Of a DNA stretch of 64,000 nt, positions 1-8,987 are shown piece by piece; the stretch's first letter is position 1; every line of letters begins with the position of its first letter. This stretch comes from Bin80 sp964503085 (GTDB lineage: Bacteria > Bacteroidota > Rhodothermia > Rhodothermales > Bin80): the NCBI GenBank assembly GCA_964503085.1, contig CAZCYQ010000001.1:86010-150009 (forward strand), in the 5' to 3' direction. The notes under the pieces were generated by a model, which searched no databases, was not told the DNA's origin, and saw only the letters and a list, made by a program, of their open reading frames with translations. The position numbers and the translations under genes are program-made.

Positions 1-2264
1 GCATACTCGTCGAGCCTTCGCTTGTAACTGGCGCGGTTCTTGACGCAGACCAGCGTATAGGGGCTACCCTTGCGCTCGGTTTCATGGTCTATATCCAGAC
101 GTAGCTCTTCTATCATTCTATGGATATGCTTGCGAAAATCCTTGGCTACCTTGAATCGCTTGACGCGCAAATCAGGATTCAAACAGAATGCCTTGAGCTC
201 AGAAGCGAGCTCGTCAGTTTCAGGTATCTCAGTATTGATGATCCAGTTGGTGGGTTCGTCAGGAGGCGTACTGCTGCGCTGGAGCAGGAAGTCGGTTGAC
301 TGTCTCCAGAGTAATCTGTATGCATCCGTACGGTTAGCATGTTCAATTTTGTGTAAACCTGCTAAAGCTTGGGGCAACATCCGGTCTGGCGTGACGATTC
401 TCGGGAAGTCGGCAATGGTGGTTGCAGCCTGAACGGATTCCTGCTCCAGTTCCAAGCGCCAGGCGAGTGCGAAAAGGCTGCGGACGCCCGCAGAATCCAT
501 AAGTTCTTGCTCCACGAATTCAGCATCGCCATATGCGATTCTTCCACCTAACAGTCGGCGGTAGTCCTCATGACTGAACAATTTGGAGCTATACTCCAGC
601 ACAGCACGGAGATTTAACACGGCGGATTGCACTGTTTCTCGCAACACATCACGCCACACCAACTCGGTCTGGATCAGATTGTCTGTGATCAGCGTCAGTA
701 AGGAGAGAACCTCCTTTGGGCGCTCGGGCATGCCTTTCTTGATCAGGCTTGACAGAAAATTCTTGGCAGTCTCGGGGCCGACTAAAGGCAGCAGGTCGGT
801 GAGAGACGTATTCTCACTGCCGTCGTAGTGGTGTACCACGATCCGATCAAGAAAGTCCGTTGCTATGTCGGCATTTCCTGTTACGCCCAGCAGCCGGAGC
901 ATTTCAGACAAATTATAATCGTGATATTCTCTTTTGCGCGTTGGCCATCGGTCGGCCAGTTCGGACAGTAAGCGCCGCATTTCTCCGTCGCTTACCTTAT
1001 CACACTGTGTTGCGACCCAGGACACTGCATTGTTGATGCCACCACTTGCCACGATATCCAGTGTCTTTGCTTTGGGCCAAACAACAAGGACCGCAATGCG
1101 GTAGATTAGGTCCAAAGTCGGGCCGTAATTGCCCATATAGTCTTCAAACTCCTCCTCGTCAGGGTCAAGATATTCAAGTGCATCCGGAGGAATGAGTTCG
1201 TCTTCGGCTACTGAAAGCTCACCGAAGGGTGGATGGCTGCCATCACGGGCGACCCAATTCTCTAGGTGTTCCACACGCTCATGCAACTCCGCAATTGTCG
1301 AACCAGTTATAGGTTCATCTCCCCAGCCGGAATCATAATCTATCTCAGGATCGCCCGTCTCTTGAATGTACAGCACAGCGGCGTGCATGTCACATTTCGC
1401 ATTTTCGGCTGCCTCCCCTAAAACCCGAGCTACCGCTGCATCAGTACCTTTTAACGTCTCAAAGGAGAGACCGTCCTCGGTGTACGAATGATCCAGTAAC
1501 CAGACGATCTTGTTTGCCTTATTTCTGTTCGTCCAATCCACCAAAAACTCCTGGACCTGATCGGTCAACTCAGTATAGTCAGGTGCTCCGGTCCATTTTT
1601 TGCCAGAGCGTATGAACAGATTGAAAACAAGAGATATGCGATGCCCCTTGGTCACTGGCCGTGCTTCGTGAAGGCAGTCTGCGTAAAATGCTGCGTACGC
1701 AATCTCGGAGGGCTCTTCGGTATTCATGTTGAAGACGGTTTCCCGGCCTCCATGGCTTATAGCGAGTTCGCCGCCTTCTCCTGGGGTCGGAAGCGACAGG
1801 GACAGAGTGGCAACCATTCCCGCAGCTTTTTCTGTGTCCCGATGGGCAGCAAAGAAGCCACCCTCGTTATAGATGAGAAGCTTATACAATTTCGCGTCGA
1901 TCTGATCTTGAGCAAAGCCAAGGCCATCACTTACGAGGCCTAAGATTTGCTTGAATGTATCCGTCCATGCGCTGCCGGTCACGCGGACCTGATCGGCATC
2001 AATTTGCCAGCAGTCGCGTACGGTTGTGTCCAATAGGGTCCTGGTCCCTTTCCCGTAGGGTGCGCGTTCGGCAACATCAATCAGTGCGTCAATTTGTACC
2101 TGAGGCACTGGAAATGAGAGCGTTCCCACTCGGTCAAGCGTGATGCGAGGCATTGGAACATACAGCTTGCCGCCTACGCAGTAATCTCCCGGGCGATCAA
2201 CGGACTGAAGTAGATCAGAGAGGTGTGTGATTGTCTCTGTGCAATCTATATCTTGGTTAGCCAT
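1..2264 (-). CDS. Large protein with N-terminal 2OG-Fe(II) oxygenase domain (3' end cut by window edge)
   Basis: I translated this open frame from an ATG at 2264 down to the window edge; it gives at least 754 residues without a stop. Residues about 125-220 have the double-stranded beta-helix pattern of the prolyl-4-hydroxylase-like 2OG-Fe(II) dioxygenases: an iron-binding HRD (H141, D143), a distal H199 in the segment DCLHEARPVTKGHR, and R209 ten residues later, where the family binds 2-oxoglutarate. Residues 320-754 are helical-looking with an acidic stretch near 375-390 (EEEFEDYMG) and resemble no domain I recognise. Likely a cytosolic hydroxylase acting on a protein or another macromolecule; the substrate is unknown. 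No signal peptide. It diverges from the feo operon across a 555-bp spacer. The domain call is solid, the function is open. Confidence 0.85.
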   Translation of the reverse strand, partial: MANQDIDCTETITHLSDLLQSVDRPGDYCVGGKLYVPMPRITLDRVGTLSFPVPQVQIDALIDVAERAPYGKGTRTLLDTTVRDCWQIDADQVRVTGSAWTDTFKQILGLVSDGLGFAQDQIDAKLYKLLIYNEGGFFAAHRDTEKAAGMVATLSLSLPTPGEGGELAISHGGRETVFNMNTEEPSEIAYAAFYADCLHEARPVTKGHRISLVFNLFIRSGKKWTGAPDYTELTDQVQEFLVDWTNRNKANKIVWLLDHSYTEDGLSFETLKGTDAAVARVLGEAAENAKCDMHAAVLYIQETGDPEIDYDSGWGDEPITGSTIAELHERVEHLENWVARDGSHPPFGELSVAEDELIPPDALEYLDPDEEEFEDYMGNYGPTLDLIYRIAVLVVWPKAKTLDIVASGGINNAVSWVATQCDKVSDGEMRRLLSELADRWPTRKREYHDYNLSEMLRLLGVTGNADIATDFLDRIVVHHYDGSENTSLTDLLPLVGPETAKNFLSSLIKKGMPERPKEVLSLLTLITDNLIQTELVWRDVLRETVQSAVLNLRAVLEYSSKLFSHEDYRRLLGGRIAYGDAEFVEQELMDSAGVRSLFALAWRLELEQESVQAATTIADFPRIVTPDRMLPQALAGLHKIEHANRTDAYRLLWRQSTDFLLQRSSTPPDEPTNWIINTEIPETDELASELKAFCLNPDLRVKRFKVAKDFRKHIHRMIEELRLDIDHETERKGSPYTLVCVKNRASYKRRLDEY

Positions 2265-2819
2265 TTATATTTACGTTTGGAACTTGATGTATGTATGCGG
2301 CTCTAATCTCACAAGATCTTGCGGGCCACCGGGGGTTTCACCGCGTAACAACCTCCCCTTATTCCAGCCTCCGAGGCACTACGTATGCGTCCGTGTCAAT
2401 GCGAGCTATACTACGTAATGCATTTTACACCTTATGATGGGATGTCTCGATATGTCCGCAGCATGAAATATCCGCGGGTACAGGTCGGTTGATCTTGGTT
2501 TTCGTAACCGTTAGGCTCTATAACCGCTCATGACGAATTGCCAATCTCAGTCGACAGCCGGGCCGTGAACTTCTCCGGATATGTTTTGGTCCTACGGAAT
2601 CATTATGGATAGTGGCTAGGGTTGCCGCATTAAAGAGGGCTCCAATAACCACGTACTGGACTCGCTCAAAAGAACCGCGAAGCTCAGACATGCGCTCTGG
2701 AACACAAATTCTTGATTTCTTCGCATTAGTTTCGGCATCTCTATGGAACCAAATGCACTGACCTTATTTATATTCAGTCTAAATAAGTATATTCACAGGG
2801 TCTGCACTGATTCCGAATT
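2265..2819. other. Gene-free spacer between the oxygenase gene and feo
   Basis: No convincing gene in either strand. It must carry the divergent promoters of the oxygenase gene and the feo operon. The only structured element seen is the palindrome at 2763-2787. Confidence 0.6.
2763..2787. promoter_or_regulatory. Interrupted palindrome upstream of feo, putative iron-responsive operator
   Basis: Perfect 8-bp arms CTTATTTA (2763-2770) and TAAATAAG (2780-2787) are separated by 9 bases. The site ends 32 bp before the first feoA start codon. Size, symmetry and AT-rich arms resemble operators of dimeric metalloregulators (DtxR/Fur-type), and the downstream genes import ferrous iron, so iron-dependent repression is the natural reading. 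The identity of the regulator is inference. Confidence 0.5.
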
Positions 2820-3044
2820 ATGCCACCAGCCCCATTGACGGCTTTTTGTGACGGATGTCCGCTTAAGATCTGTTCCGTGCATGGTTGTGCAGAGGAGCGG
2901 TTACGGGATATGGGTTTGCGGGAAGGGGCTCAAGTAGAGGTGATTCAGAATTCAGATAAGCTTATCGTACGTCTGGCCGGCTGTCGGATTGGGTTGCGGC
3001 GTGATGTAGCCGCCGAAATCTATGCAACGCCCATGGAAGCATGA
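2820..3044 (+). CDS. feoA: Cysteine-rich FeoA-domain protein
   Basis: A 74-residue SH3-like FeoA domain protein, a cytosolic partner that modulates the FeoB ferrous iron channel. The family core RLRDMGLREGAQVEVI is clear at residues 27-42, and the C-terminal strand GCRIGLRRDVAAEI fits too. The N-terminal strand is unusual: it carries C10, C13, C18 and C23, with C55 further on, where ordinary FeoA proteins have few or none. That spacing could bind Fe-S, zinc or iron directly. Its stop overlaps the next feoA start (ATGA), so the two are translationally coupled. Confidence 0.85.
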   Translation: MPPAPLTAFCDGCPLKICSVHGCAEERLRDMGLREGAQVEVIQNSDKLIVRLAGCRIGLRRDVAAEIYATPMEA

Positions 3045-3268
3045 CGCTACGGGATTTGCGCCCTGGTGAGTCGGGTACGATTCTAGGGTTTGAACCCAGT
3101 GCAGCTATAAATCGCCTGATGGAGATGGGCATGGTTCCCGGTTCGCAGGTTCAGGTGGTGCGTCTGGCACCCTTCGGCGATCCAATAGACCTCAGGGTCC
3201 GTGATTATCATCTCTCTATCCGAAAATCCGAAGCCGCCCTTATTCGCATATCTAGGCATGAAGGGTAA
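3041..3268 (+). CDS. feoA: FeoA-domain protein (second copy)
   Basis: A 75-residue canonical FeoA: TLRDLRPGESGTILGF at the start, then NRLMEMGMVPGSQVQVV and DLRVRDYHLSIRKSEAALI. No cysteines, in contrast to the upstream copy. It starts inside the stop of the first feoA and ends 15 bp before feoB. Two FeoA proteins coupled to one FeoB suggests separate roles, for example one structural and one metal-sensing; this division is inference. Confidence 0.92.
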   Translation: MTLRDLRPGESGTILGFEPSAAINRLMEMGMVPGSQVQVVRLAPFGDPIDLRVRDYHLSIRKSEAALIRISRHEG

Positions 3269-3283
3269 GCTACAGGATCTGAC

Positions 3284-5560
3284 GTGACTTCTCAATCGCC
3301 TATGCGTGTCGCTCTGTGTGGCAACCCCAATGTGGGCAAGACCACGCTGTTTAATCAGTTGACCGGGCTGCGGCAACGTGTTGCAAATTTTCCGGGAGTC
3401 ACTGTCGAGCGTAAGGCAGGTAAACTGGCAGGTGCCCCGCATGTCGAGGTCATTGATTTGCCAGGCACATACAGCCTTACTCCACGATCTGTGGACGAGC
3501 GTATTGCCTACGAAGTCCTTGTTGGGCGCTTGGAGGAGGAGCCTGATGTCGTGGTATGCGTGCTGGACGCGGGCAATCTTGAGCGCAACCTGTACGTGGT
3601 GACTCAGGTGATTGATCTGAGTCTGCCCGTGATCGTTGCGTTGAATATGATGGATGTAGCGGAGGAAAATGGGCTAGCGGTGGATGCATCTGCACTGGAA
3701 AAGGATCTGGGAGTGCCTGTCGTCCCCATTACAGCCTCGCGGGGTGAGGGGATTGATGAGTTAAAAAAAAGCATTCTTAATCCGCCCGAGCCCGCACAGG
3801 TGTACCGATGGCAGCTTATGGACGCCGTAGATGCCAAGATCCCGGCCTTAATCAAGCAATTGGCCGAAGAGGCGCCACACGTAAAACCAATGCATTTGAG
3901 AATGGAGGTTTTGCGTGCGCTGGCGGAAGAGGAAACGTTGGATGCCTGGCGGTTGGAAGCCCCAGAATTTGTGAACTGTATAGTAGCTCTGCAGGAGGAG
4001 TTTGCGAAGCGGGGGGTTGCATGGAGGCATGCGGAAGTAAGCGGTCGATACGCATGGATCGGACCAATTGCTCAAAGGGTCTCGCACCGTTTCAGGGGAC
4101 CGGCCACGCTCAGCGACAGGATTGATGCAGTGTTCACCCACCGAGTCGCAGGACCACTCTGCTTTTTGTTGATACTGGTGTGCGTTTTTGAAGCGGTTTT
4201 TTCCTGGGCCATCCCGGCTATGGATTTGATTGAGGCAGGAGTCGCAGCATTGGCCGGAGGCGCTCGTTCCGTGTTGCCAGCAGGTTGGGTCACAGATCTT
4301 CTCACAGATGGCATTATCACCGGTGTCGGGAATGTTGTTGTGTTCCTGCCACAGATACTGTTGCTGTTTTTCTTTTTGGGCATAATGGAGGACAGTGGGT
4401 ATATGGCACGGAGTGCTTTTATTATGGATCGTCTGATGAAGCGTGTGGGGCTTAGCGGAGGATCTGTGCTCCCTCTTCTGAGCTCCTATGCCTGCGCTAT
4501 TCCGGGCATAATGGCTGCCAGAACTTTAGACAGCGAGCGTGATCGCCTGATCACAATAATGGTGGCACCGCTTATGAGCTGCTCAGCACGCCTTCCAGTC
4601 TATACGCTTTTCATCGCTGCCTTCTTGCCCACAGGTAAGCTTTTGGGCGTATTCGGCTACCAGGGGTTAGCAATGTTTTCCATGTACATGATGGGGACCA
4701 TCATGGCTTTTGTGGCGGCTGCTATCCTAAAGCGTGTGGTGTTCAAAGGACCGGAAAGTTACTTTGTGATGGAGTTGCCACCGTACAGGCGCCCACGATT
4801 GCGGCAATTATTCTGGCGCATGTATCAGCGTTCCAGAGTATTTGCTGTTCGAGCGGGAAAAATTATTCTGGGCTGCAGTATTGTTCTATGGTTCCTGGCA
4901 AGCTTTCCGCGTACGGAAACAAGCCCTGAGGCAACTCAGATTGAGGAACAGGCGATACAGGAACGGAATAGAGAATATGCTGCTGCACAGGCGCTGACTC
5001 CGGTTACGGATTTGGCAGTTGCAGCTGACTCAGTGGCACTTACAGATTCTACGCTGGCACATGCACTAGACTTGACCGCAAGGGCGGATGCCAAATATGC
5101 TGCCGCACTTGACAGTGCAAACATTGTTCGGCAGTCTACCCAAATCAGGGGAAGTGCCATAGGTTATCTCGGGCGCATACTTGAGCCTGTGATGCAGCCA
5201 CTGGGCTTTGACTGGAAGATCAGCGCTGGTCTCGTGAGTGCTTTTGCTGCGCGCGAGGTCATTATTTCTACGCTGGGTATCATTTACAGCGTTGGAGATG
5301 CTGAGGGCGGGGTAGCATTGCGTGATGCCCTGAAAGCGGACCGATACCCGGACGGTCGGCCTGTCTTTACACCGCTGGTTGCGATGAGTCTACTGGTATT
5401 CTTCGTATTTGCGCTTCAGTGCATGAGTACACTGGCGATCGCGCGCCGGGAAACGAACACCTGGCGCTGGCCAATAGTTATGTGGCTCTACATGACGGCG
5501 CTAGCCTATCTGGCTTCACTGCTAGTGTACCAGGGAGGGCAACTACTCGGTTTATCGTAA
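3284..5560 (+). CDS. feoB: Ferrous iron transport protein B
   Basis: A 758-residue inner-membrane Fe(II) transporter with an N-terminal G domain. G1 is GNPNVGKT (13-20), G2 lies near T40, G3 is DLPG (59-62) and G4 is NMMD (121-124), followed by the helical GDI region and a polytopic C-terminal half. Gate-type motifs with conserved cysteines are visible (SSYACAIPGIMAAR, MSCSARLP). Residues about 545-622 form an Ala/Asp-rich, probably helical extramembrane insertion between transmembrane segments. The start is GTG at 3284; an in-frame ATG at 3302 would remove six residues. Third gene of the feo operon. Confidence 0.97.
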   Translation: MTSQSPMRVALCGNPNVGKTTLFNQLTGLRQRVANFPGVTVERKAGKLAGAPHVEVIDLPGTYSLTPRSVDERIAYEVLVGRLEEEPDVVVCVLDAGNLERNLYVVTQVIDLSLPVIVALNMMDVAEENGLAVDASALEKDLGVPVVPITASRGEGIDELKKSILNPPEPAQVYRWQLMDAVDAKIPALIKQLAEEAPHVKPMHLRMEVLRALAEEETLDAWRLEAPEFVNCIVALQEEFAKRGVAWRHAEVSGRYAWIGPIAQRVSHRFRGPATLSDRIDAVFTHRVAGPLCFLLILVCVFEAVFSWAIPAMDLIEAGVAALAGGARSVLPAGWVTDLLTDGIITGVGNVVVFLPQILLLFFFLGIMEDSGYMARSAFIMDRLMKRVGLSGGSVLPLLSSYACAIPGIMAARTLDSERDRLITIMVAPLMSCSARLPVYTLFIAAFLPTGKLLGVFGYQGLAMFSMYMMGTIMAFVAAAILKRVVFKGPESYFVMELPPYRRPRLRQLFWRMYQRSRVFAVRAGKIILGCSIVLWFLASFPRTETSPEATQIEEQAIQERNREYAAAQALTPVTDLAVAADSVALTDSTLAHALDLTARADAKYAAALDSANIVRQSTQIRGSAIGYLGRILEPVMQPLGFDWKISAGLVSAFAAREVIISTLGIIYSVGDAEGGVALRDALKADRYPDGRPVFTPLVAMSLLVFFVFALQCMSTLAIARRETNTWRWPIVMWLYMTALAYLASLLVYQGGQLLGLS

Positions 5561-5564
5561 ATTG

Positions 5565-5638
5565 TGGGCCCAGAGGGACTTGAACCCCCGACCGACGGAT
5601 TATGAGTCCGCTGCTCTAACCGACTGAGCTATGGGCCC
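5565..5638 (-). tRNA. tRNA with CAU anticodon (elongator Met or Ile2)
   Basis: The 74-nt cloverleaf reads on the minus strand. The acceptor GGGCCCA pairs with TGGGCCC, there is a D-arm TAGCTCAGTCGGTTAGAGCA, and the anticodon loop CTCATAA gives CAU. The T-arm contains GGTTCAAGTCC. The stem lacks the three G-C pairs of initiator tRNA. CAU could be elongator Met or the lysidine-modified Ile2; sequence alone does not settle which. CCA is not encoded. It lies tail-to-tail with feoB, 4 bp apart. Confidence 0.95.
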
Positions 5639-5708
5639 GGAATGGAGCAAAACAAGCTGAATCTAGTTGCTAAGTTATTGCAGTTGTCGACGCTTGTTCC
5701 ATAAAAAT

Positions 5709-6503
5709 ATGAGAACCGTTGCAATATTTGGATTCATGAGCATGTTCCTGATAGTGTCCTGTCAGGAAACCGTGCCACCGGGCACCCAGGATACGCTGGT
5801 TGACCTGACACACAGCTTTGATACAACAACCATCTATTGGCCTACCGCGGAAGGGTTCCAACTACACGAGGACGCCAAGGGATGGCAGGAAGCGGGATAC
5901 TATTATGAGTCAAACTCGTTCGAATCCGCTGAACATGGCGGCACGCATTTGGACGCTCCCATTCACTTCGCCGAAGGCCAGTGGGCGAACCATGAAATTC
6001 CGCTGGACCGGCTTATTGGACACGGTATTGTTGTGGATGTGAGCGAAAAAGTGACAGATGATCGAGATTATCAGATAAGCGTGTCTGATTTTGAGGAATG
6101 GGAGGCAGTAAACGGACAAATACCTGAGGGTGCCATCGTATTGTTACGGACGGGGTTTGGTCGGTATTGGCCGGATCGGAATCAGTACTTGGGTACTGAT
6201 TTACGGGGTGCAGAAGGGGTAAGTCAGTTACATTTTCCCGGGCTTGCACCGGAGGCCGCAGAATGGTTGCGCGATGCGCGTAGCATTAGTGCAGTTGGGA
6301 TTGATACTGCCAGTATTGACTATGGTCAATCGAACGACTATGTTAGCCATCAGGAGCTTTTTGCAGATAATATTCCGGTGTTTGAAAACGTAGCAAATAT
6401 GGAAGCGCTACCAGTCAACGGTTTTACGATCGTGGCTTTACCCATGAAGATATATGGAGGAAGTGGTGGTCCGCTAAGAATAATTGCCATGGTGCACAAT
6501 TGA
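5709..6503 (+). CDS. Secreted cyclase-family lipoprotein (kynurenine formamidase-like fold)
   Basis: 264 residues from the ATG at 5709, chosen because it begins a lipoprotein signal ending FLIVSC. The mature part has the cyclase/formamidase hallmark HGGTHLDAP, here SAEHGGTHLDAPIHF, whose His and Asp ligands bind a divalent metal in the family, and a later GIDTASIDYG segment. Family members hydrolyse N-formylkynurenine or other amides and lactones, so a metal-dependent amidohydrolase anchored at the cell envelope is likely; the substrate is unknown. The following Lrp/AsnC gene starts 3 bp after the stop. Confidence 0.85.
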   Translation: MRTVAIFGFMSMFLIVSCQETVPPGTQDTLVDLTHSFDTTTIYWPTAEGFQLHEDAKGWQEAGYYYESNSFESAEHGGTHLDAPIHFAEGQWANHEIPLDRLIGHGIVVDVSEKVTDDRDYQISVSDFEEWEAVNGQIPEGAIVLLRTGFGRYWPDRNQYLGTDLRGAEGVSQLHFPGLAPEAAEWLRDARSISAVGIDTASIDYGQSNDYVSHQELFADNIPVFENVANMEALPVNGFTIVALPMKIYGGSGGPLRIIAMVHN

Positions 6504-6506
6504 TCG

Positions 6507-6974
6507 GTGAGCAGGAAACTAGACGAAATTGACGCCCGGATACTGAACCTTCTGCAGTCTGCAGGAAGGATGAAGCGCATTGACATCGCAGCGCGCGTTG
6601 GACTAAGTGCGGCCAGCGTTAGTGACCGTATGCGTAAGCTGCGGGAAAATGGGTTTCTAACCGGCTATCATGCAACCGTGGACGCCAAGGTCCTGGGGTT
6701 TGATATTACAGCCTTTATTCGTGTGTCTGTGGATACTTCGGAGAGCTATCAGTCTCTGATAGGACATATATGTGGTTGTGACGAGATACTGGAGGCCCAT
6801 TCAATCACGGGAGAGGGTTCGCATATTCTAAAGGTCAGGACACAAAACACAACTGAACTGGAGCGTTTGCTTGCGGGCATTCAAGCCTGGCCGGGTGTGA
6901 CGGGCACGACAACCAGTATTGTTCTCAGCACATACAAAGAGTCTCGGCAACTACCTGTTTCGCCAGAAAAATAA
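6507..6974 (+). CDS. Lrp/AsnC family transcriptional regulator
   Basis: 155 residues, GTG start. The N-terminal winged helix-turn-helix (LDEIDARILNLLQSAGRMKR, then VGLSAASVSDRMRKLRENG) is followed by a ligand-binding RAM domain (VLGFDITAFIRVSVD through to ILSTYKES). Such proteins are feast/famine regulators that sense amino acids. Directly downstream of the cyclase lipoprotein gene with only 3 bp between, so it may be co-transcribed and could control that gene in response to an amino acid or its catabolite (inference). Confidence 0.93.
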   Translation: MSRKLDEIDARILNLLQSAGRMKRIDIAARVGLSAASVSDRMRKLRENGFLTGYHATVDAKVLGFDITAFIRVSVDTSESYQSLIGHICGCDEILEAHSITGEGSHILKVRTQNTTELERLLAGIQAWPGVTGTTTSIVLSTYKESRQLPVSPEK

Positions 6975-7013
6975 AAAACTGAACTGCATGTGAGTGGATG
7001 AACGGTGGACTGT

Positions 7014-7625
7014 ATGCCTGAAGATCAGAAGGTGTCCCGAAGGTCAGTATCCAGTCAGCAGGATCACATGCTGGTCACTCGTGCGCTAGAAGGGGATCAA
7101 CGCGCGTATTTGGATCTTGTGCAAAAATATCAAAAGGGGCTACATCTGCATATCAGGCGCACCATCGGAAATGTTGAGGGGATGGAGGATCTCGTACACG
7201 AGGCTTTCATCAAGGCATTCAAGGCTCTCCACACCTATTCAGCCAATTATGCATTTTCGACATGGCTGTACAAGATCGCATCAAACCACGCGATTGATTA
7301 CAAGCGCAAGCGAAGATTGGTTACGACTTCACTGGATAAGCCGACGTCAACCAAGGACGGTGAGGTTCGTCAGGAAGTTTCTGATACCACTTTCCGTCCA
7401 GATCGCAAGATTGAAGACAGGCAGCGCGCCAATATCATCCAGGACGCCATTGATTCGCTTCCGCCCAAGTATAACCGTGTGATTGTAATGCGGCACCAGG
7501 AGGAAAAATCCTATATAGAGATTGCCGAAGAATTGGATCTCCCGCTTGGCACGGTGAAGGCGCACATTTTTCGGGCTCGAAAGCTATTGTATAAATGCCT
7601 CCGAGATAAACGCGACTCGCTTTAA
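7014..7625 (+). CDS. RNA polymerase sigma factor, ECF/RpoE-like
   Basis: 203 residues from the ATG at 7014; a GTG at 7005 is an alternative. Region 2 is clear (DLVHEAFIKAFKALHTY, then FSTWLYKIASNHAIDYKRKR) and region 4 has the recognition helix (EIAEELDLPLGTVKAHIFRA). There is no region 1 or region 3 of a housekeeping sigma. No anti-sigma gene is adjacent: the next gene is purB, so regulation may be transcriptional or the partner lies elsewhere. This sigma-with-orphan-context layout is common in Bacteroidota relatives. Confidence 0.93.
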   Translation: MPEDQKVSRRSVSSQQDHMLVTRALEGDQRAYLDLVQKYQKGLHLHIRRTIGNVEGMEDLVHEAFIKAFKALHTYSANYAFSTWLYKIASNHAIDYKRKRRLVTTSLDKPTSTKDGEVRQEVSDTTFRPDRKIEDRQRANIIQDAIDSLPPKYNRVIVMRHQEEKSYIEIAEELDLPLGTVKAHIFRARKLLYKCLRDKRDSL

Positions 7626-7679
7626 GTATTTGTTTGGGTCGCGTGCCACTCCTTTTATTTTCACATTCATGAAGTCAGT

Positions 7680-8987
7680 ATGATTAACCGGTACACTCAT
7701 CCAGCTATGCGCACGCTCTGGAGTGAACAGCGCCAGTTTGAGGTATGGCTCGAGGTGGAGTTGGCAGCCTGTGAGGCCTGGTCCAGAGTCGGGGTTATCC
7801 CCGAAGAGGATGTCGAAAAACTTCGCAACGATGCATCTTTTGACTTGCATCGTATTCATGAAATTGAGCAATCCACTCGACATGATGTAGTCGCTTTTAC
7901 ACGTGCAGTCAGCGAAGGACTTGGGCCGGAAAAGAAATGGGTGCATTATGGTCTGACCTCGTCGGATGTAGTGGATACGGCCTGGTCAGTACGTCTTCTG
8001 GAAGCCAACAGACTTATAGAGGAAGCTATCAGGGCGTTGCTGGAGGTCTTGCATGACCGGGCGCTAGAACATCGATATACGATTATGATGGGTAGGACGC
8101 ATGGTGTGCACGCGGAACCGACCACGTTCGGACTGAAACTCGCGCTCTATTATGCGGAAATGACGCGCAACCTGGAACGATTCAATGCTTCGGTTGAAGA
8201 TGTGCGAACTGGAAAGTTGTCTGGTGCGGTCGGGACTTTTGCGCATACTCCGCCGGAAGTCGAGCGAATAACCTGTGAGATTCTCGGGCTTGAGCCGGAG
8301 CCAATTGCCACGCAGGTCATCCAGCGGGATCGTCATGCCCATTATGTTAGTACGCTGGCACTCATCGGAGCCAGCCTCGAGAAGATGGCCGTAGAGATAC
8401 GCCACCTGCAGCGCAGCGAAGTCCGCGAAGTTGAGGAGGCTTTTGGCAAGGGCCAGAAAGGCTCCAGTGCCATGCCTCATAAACGAAATCCCATAGGTAG
8501 TGAGAATATCACCGGCTGCGCGCGGCTACTGCGTGGCTATATGGTCGCGGCCATGGAAAATGTAGCACTATGGCATGAGCGGGATATATCACATTCCAGT
8601 GTCGAGCGTGTCATCCTGCCCGATGCAACGACGGTCTTGCACTACGCGCTATTGCGGTTAACACGGATCTTACGAAACCTGGTTGTGAATGCCGAACGAA
8701 TGCGGACAAATTTAGATGCTACGCATGGTCTGTACAATAGCCAACGGCTGATGCTTAGGTTGATTGACTGCGGATTGACACGTGAGGCAGCTTACGATCT
8801 GGTGCAGCCTTTAGCGATGCAGAGCTGGCAAAACGGCCAGAGCTTCCAGTCATTAGTGATGTCATCAGATGCGATAATGGCGCATATCACCCCGGAGGAA
8901 ATGGAGAATCTTTTTGATGCGGCGTACCATACGAAGCATATGGAACTGCTCCTAGCGCGTGCGGGGATTCGGGATCACACTAGTTGA
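7680..8987 (+). CDS. purB: Adenylosuccinate lyase
   Basis: 435 residues, full family length. Catalyses fumarate release from SAICAR and from adenylosuccinate, two steps of purine synthesis. The fumarase/aspartase signature GSSAMPHKRNP lies near residue 261 (catalytic serine in the flexible loop). Other active-site segments are STRHDVVAF, HYGLTSSDVVDT and MGRTHGVHAEPTTFG. The start ATG at 7680 leads straight into the conserved INRYTHP segment. Separated from the sigma factor gene by 54 bp, so possibly in the same transcript. Confidence 0.97.
   Translation: MINRYTHPAMRTLWSEQRQFEVWLEVELAACEAWSRVGVIPEEDVEKLRNDASFDLHRIHEIEQSTRHDVVAFTRAVSEGLGPEKKWVHYGLTSSDVVDTAWSVRLLEANRLIEEAIRALLEVLHDRALEHRYTIMMGRTHGVHAEPTTFGLKLALYYAEMTRNLERFNASVEDVRTGKLSGAVGTFAHTPPEVERITCEILGLEPEPIATQVIQRDRHAHYVSTLALIGASLEKMAVEIRHLQRSEVREVEEAFGKGQKGSSAMPHKRNPIGSENITGCARLLRGYMVAAMENVALWHERDISHSSVERVILPDATTVLHYALLRLTRILRNLVVNAERMRTNLDATHGLYNSQRLMLRLIDCGLTREAAYDLVQPLAMQSWQNGQSFQSLVMSSDAIMAHITPEEMENLFDAAYHTKHMELLLARAGIRDHTS

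Noticed and set aside
5565..5638. Initiator tRNA-fMet
   Set aside because: The anticodon stem lacks the three G-C pairs typical of initiators.
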